From Kiloniellales bacterium (GTDB taxonomy: Bacteria > Pseudomonadota > Alphaproteobacteria > Kiloniellales > JAKSDN01): a DNA stretch of 40,879 nt. This document shows, in pieces, positions 39,495 through 40,879 of this stretch (position 1 is the stretch's first letter; every line of letters starts with the position of its first letter). The stretch covers positions 1 to 40,879 of the forward strand of contig JASJEC010000065.1 of NCBI GenBank assembly GCA_030064845.1, in the 5' to 3' direction. A program made the position numbers and the translations under genes. The notes under the pieces were generated by a model. That model worked only from the letters and a program-made list of their open reading frames with translations, did no database searches and was not told where the DNA came from.

Positions 39495-40013
39495 CTAGCG
39501 TGCCAAGAGCTCAGCACACTGATCGGGTGTCAACTTGCGACGCTTGGCTTCGGCAACATAGTCAAGCCAAGCCTCGCTGCTTTCCCAATCCGCCGTTCCT
39601 GCCTGCCTCGTCAGCGCAGAATTGCAGATCTCGAAATCGGTCGGGTATTTTGCCACTGGCTCGTCCGCGACCTCTGATCTTATCTCTTGAACAAGCTGAC
39701 GGACGCGCCCGCACGGCAGGCGGACGAAGTCGTACCCTTCCATCGCAACGCGGGTGCCACGGCGCGCCGTCTTGAACCTCTCGAGATGGCCGAAACGGGA
39801 CTGCAGCCACTGGTCGTCCTCTCGATAGCCGCAGCGCTCGGAATAGGCAGCCAACTCGCCCAGTATTTGCCAAGGTTCGTCCTCGTTCGCTTCGCTTCGT
39901 TGAAGTGCCCCGGTAAAGGTGGCGACGCTTAGAAGGAGAGCACAGCAAGAGTTCAGGGCGAAATGGCGCATTCGAGATGAGCAACCGCCGCAAAATCTCC
40001 TGCCGGCCATCAC
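39495..40013 (-). CDS. Small secreted protein of unknown function
   Basis: About 172 residues. A hydrophobic export signal (around MRHFALNSCCALLLSVATFTG) ends near RSEA, and the mature part is a soluble helical domain with five or so Cys, including SERCGYREDDQW, DFEICNSAL and the final LTPDQCAELLAR. I recognise no family. GGGAGG (40022-40027 on the plus-strand numbering) sits eight bases before a GTG at 40013, which I prefer; TTG at 40019, ATG at 40010 and ATG at 39971 are alternatives. It converges with hemA across the palindromic repeat and is divergent from the methyltransferase gene. Its GC content is lower than that of the operon. Confidence 0.75.
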   Translation of the reverse strand: MMAGRRFCGGCSSRMRHFALNSCCALLLSVATFTGALQRSEANEDEPWQILGELAAYSERCGYREDDQWLQSRFGHLERFKTARRGTRVAMEGYDFVRLPCGRVRQLVQEIRSEVADEPVAKYPTDFEICNSALTRQAGTADWESSEAWLDYVAEAKRRKLTPDQCAELLAR

Positions 40014-40336
40014 GCGCAATCCCTCCCGGAAGATGAGCGCAGGTTTCTAGGGCCGATGGACGTCGAGTGAGACAGCTTACCCAGTTTTCCACTTCAACTG
40101 GATCAGCCTCCTATCTTTTCTTCCGCCTGTCCAGAAAGCCTAGGCCGTGCATGTTTCCGCAACCAAAGTCGATCCACCAAGGGCGACCCCGATAGAGTGC
40201 TGACCCGACCCGGGCCTTGGACGGCAAGCCCGCGGTGACTGGGGTCGCGCTCCCTCTCGATAAGTCCGTGCTTTCGGGCGCTTACCACCTCGCTTATCGT
40301 GCCTGCTTGAGCACTGCTGGCGGCGGGGAGTCGAAG
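40014..40336. other. Divergent intergenic region with an inverted repeat
   Basis: No gene is visible. CGATAAG (40258-40264) and CTTATCG (40293-40299) form an inverted repeat. The GTGC at 40299-40302 can pair with GCAC at 40311-40314, close to the ribosome site of the methyltransferase gene. It does not match a SAM or SAH riboswitch consensus that I can recognise. It may hold both divergent promoters. Confidence 0.4.
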
Positions 40337-40879
40337 GTGGGCCGATACGATCGATTGATGGCGCGGATCGCGAAGGGCGAAAGGATCCTGATCGATGGCG
40401 CGACGGGCACGGAAATCGAGCGGCGCGGCGTGCCGCAGCTGGAGAACGCCTGGAACGGCGGCGGCGCGCTTAGCCATCCGGATGTCCTGCGCTCGGTGCA
40501 CGAAGACTACATCCGCGAGGGCGCCGAGATCGTCATCGCGAACACCTTCGCTACGCACCCGCACGCCTTGCGCGACGCCGGTGTCGAGGATCGCTTCGAG
40601 GCGCTCAACCGCCGCGGCGTGGAGTTGGCGATCGAGGCGCGCGAGCGCATGCAGGCGCTCGACGTTCTGGTCGCCGGTGGGCTCTCCTACTGGTCCTGGG
40701 CGGGCAACTGGTCGGCGCCCGAGGACCTGCGGGGCGGCGCCGAGGAACAGGCTTCGATCATGGCCGAGGCGGGCGCCGACCTGCTGATGCTGGAAATGAT
40801 GGTCGATATCGACAGCCTGCTGGTCACGCTCGAGGCCAGCCAGGCGAGCGGCCTGCCGGTCTGGGTCGGCCTGTCCTGC
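40337..40879 (+). CDS. Homocysteine S-methyltransferase family protein, 3'-truncated by the window
   Basis: A GTG start at 40337, six bases after GGGGAG, opens a frame that runs off the window after 181 codons. The protein begins as a Zn-dependent homocysteine/betaine methyltransferase barrel: ILIDGATGTEIERRGVP, then AWNGGGALSHPDVLRSVHEDY, GAEIVIANTFATHPHAL, AGADLLMLEMMVD and WVGLSC at the edge. Family members use three Cys to hold the catalytic Zn; two of them lie in the part not seen, so activity cannot be judged. It would act in one-carbon or methionine metabolism in the cytosol. Confidence 0.9.
   Translation, partial: MGRYDRLMARIAKGERILIDGATGTEIERRGVPQLENAWNGGGALSHPDVLRSVHEDYIREGAEIVIANTFATHPHALRDAGVEDRFEALNRRGVELAIEARERMQALDVLVAGGLSYWSWAGNWSAPEDLRGGAEEQASIMAEAGADLLMLEMMVDIDSLLVTLEASQASGLPVWVGLSC

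Noticed and set aside
40014..40336. SAM or SAH riboswitch before the methyltransferase gene
   Set aside because: Only a short inverted repeat is visible; conserved riboswitch core sequences could not be identified.
40103..40564. 153-codon minus-strand frame over the methyltransferase start
   Set aside because: It overlaps a recognisable homocysteine methyltransferase N-terminus; the antisense product is featureless.

Overview
The window is a high-GC stretch of an anoxygenic phototrophic alphaproteobacterium, most likely a Rhodospirillales-like lineage. This is inferred from gene content and order; no species is assigned. Its right half is a large part of a photosynthesis gene cluster. The left half is ordinary housekeeping genes plus a lower-GC accessory segment that carries one giant secreted protein.

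Region 1 (1-8440): a 5'-truncated class V aminotransferase, a small membrane protein, a FemAB-like GNAT protein, a lipoprotein hydrolase of the dienelactone-hydrolase type, a Cys/Met-metabolism PLP enzyme, a membrane-bound hybrid histidine kinase, a glutathione S-transferase with a TTG start, and a small conserved protein on the minus strand. Region 2 (8570-9082): tRNA-Ser(GCU) with a plausible promoter and inverted repeats downstream. Region 3 (9083-20234): an arylsulfotransferase-like protein, a polytopic membrane protein in a GC-poor stretch, and a 2682-residue exported protein with a transglutaminase-like domain whose nucleophile position is Asp, serial Ig-like domains, an LVIVD-type beta-propeller region and four C-terminal PKD-like domains.

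Region 4 (20838-23100, minus strand): a pucBAC light-harvesting 2 operon. pucB is only 51 codons. PucA has a C-terminal extension that roughly doubles its length, and Phe-Leu at positions 44-45, the signature of blue-shifted (B800-820-like) antennae. Two perfect TGT-N12-ACA (PpsR/CrtJ) boxes overlap the inferred promoter, and two hairpins separate pucA from pucC. Region 5 (23351-23992): a divergent gene for a protein with a YflT-like N-terminal region, followed by a clear terminator.

Region 6 (24360-39357): one tightly packed 13-gene plus-strand operon, bchN-bchB-bchH-bchL-bchM-lhaA-puhA-puhB-puhC-orf-acsF-puhE-hemA. Most junctions overlap or are only a few bases apart. It encodes the first committed step of tetrapyrrole synthesis (HemA), Mg insertion (BchH), methylation (BchM), aerobic ring closure (AcsF), dark protochlorophyllide reduction (BchLNB), the reaction-centre H subunit and the assembly factors. 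bchF, often found just upstream of bchN, is absent here. The hemA stop codon lies inside a palindromic repeat. Region 7 (39358-40879): two palindromic repeats, a small secreted protein on the minus strand, and the 5' part of a homocysteine S-methyltransferase family gene.
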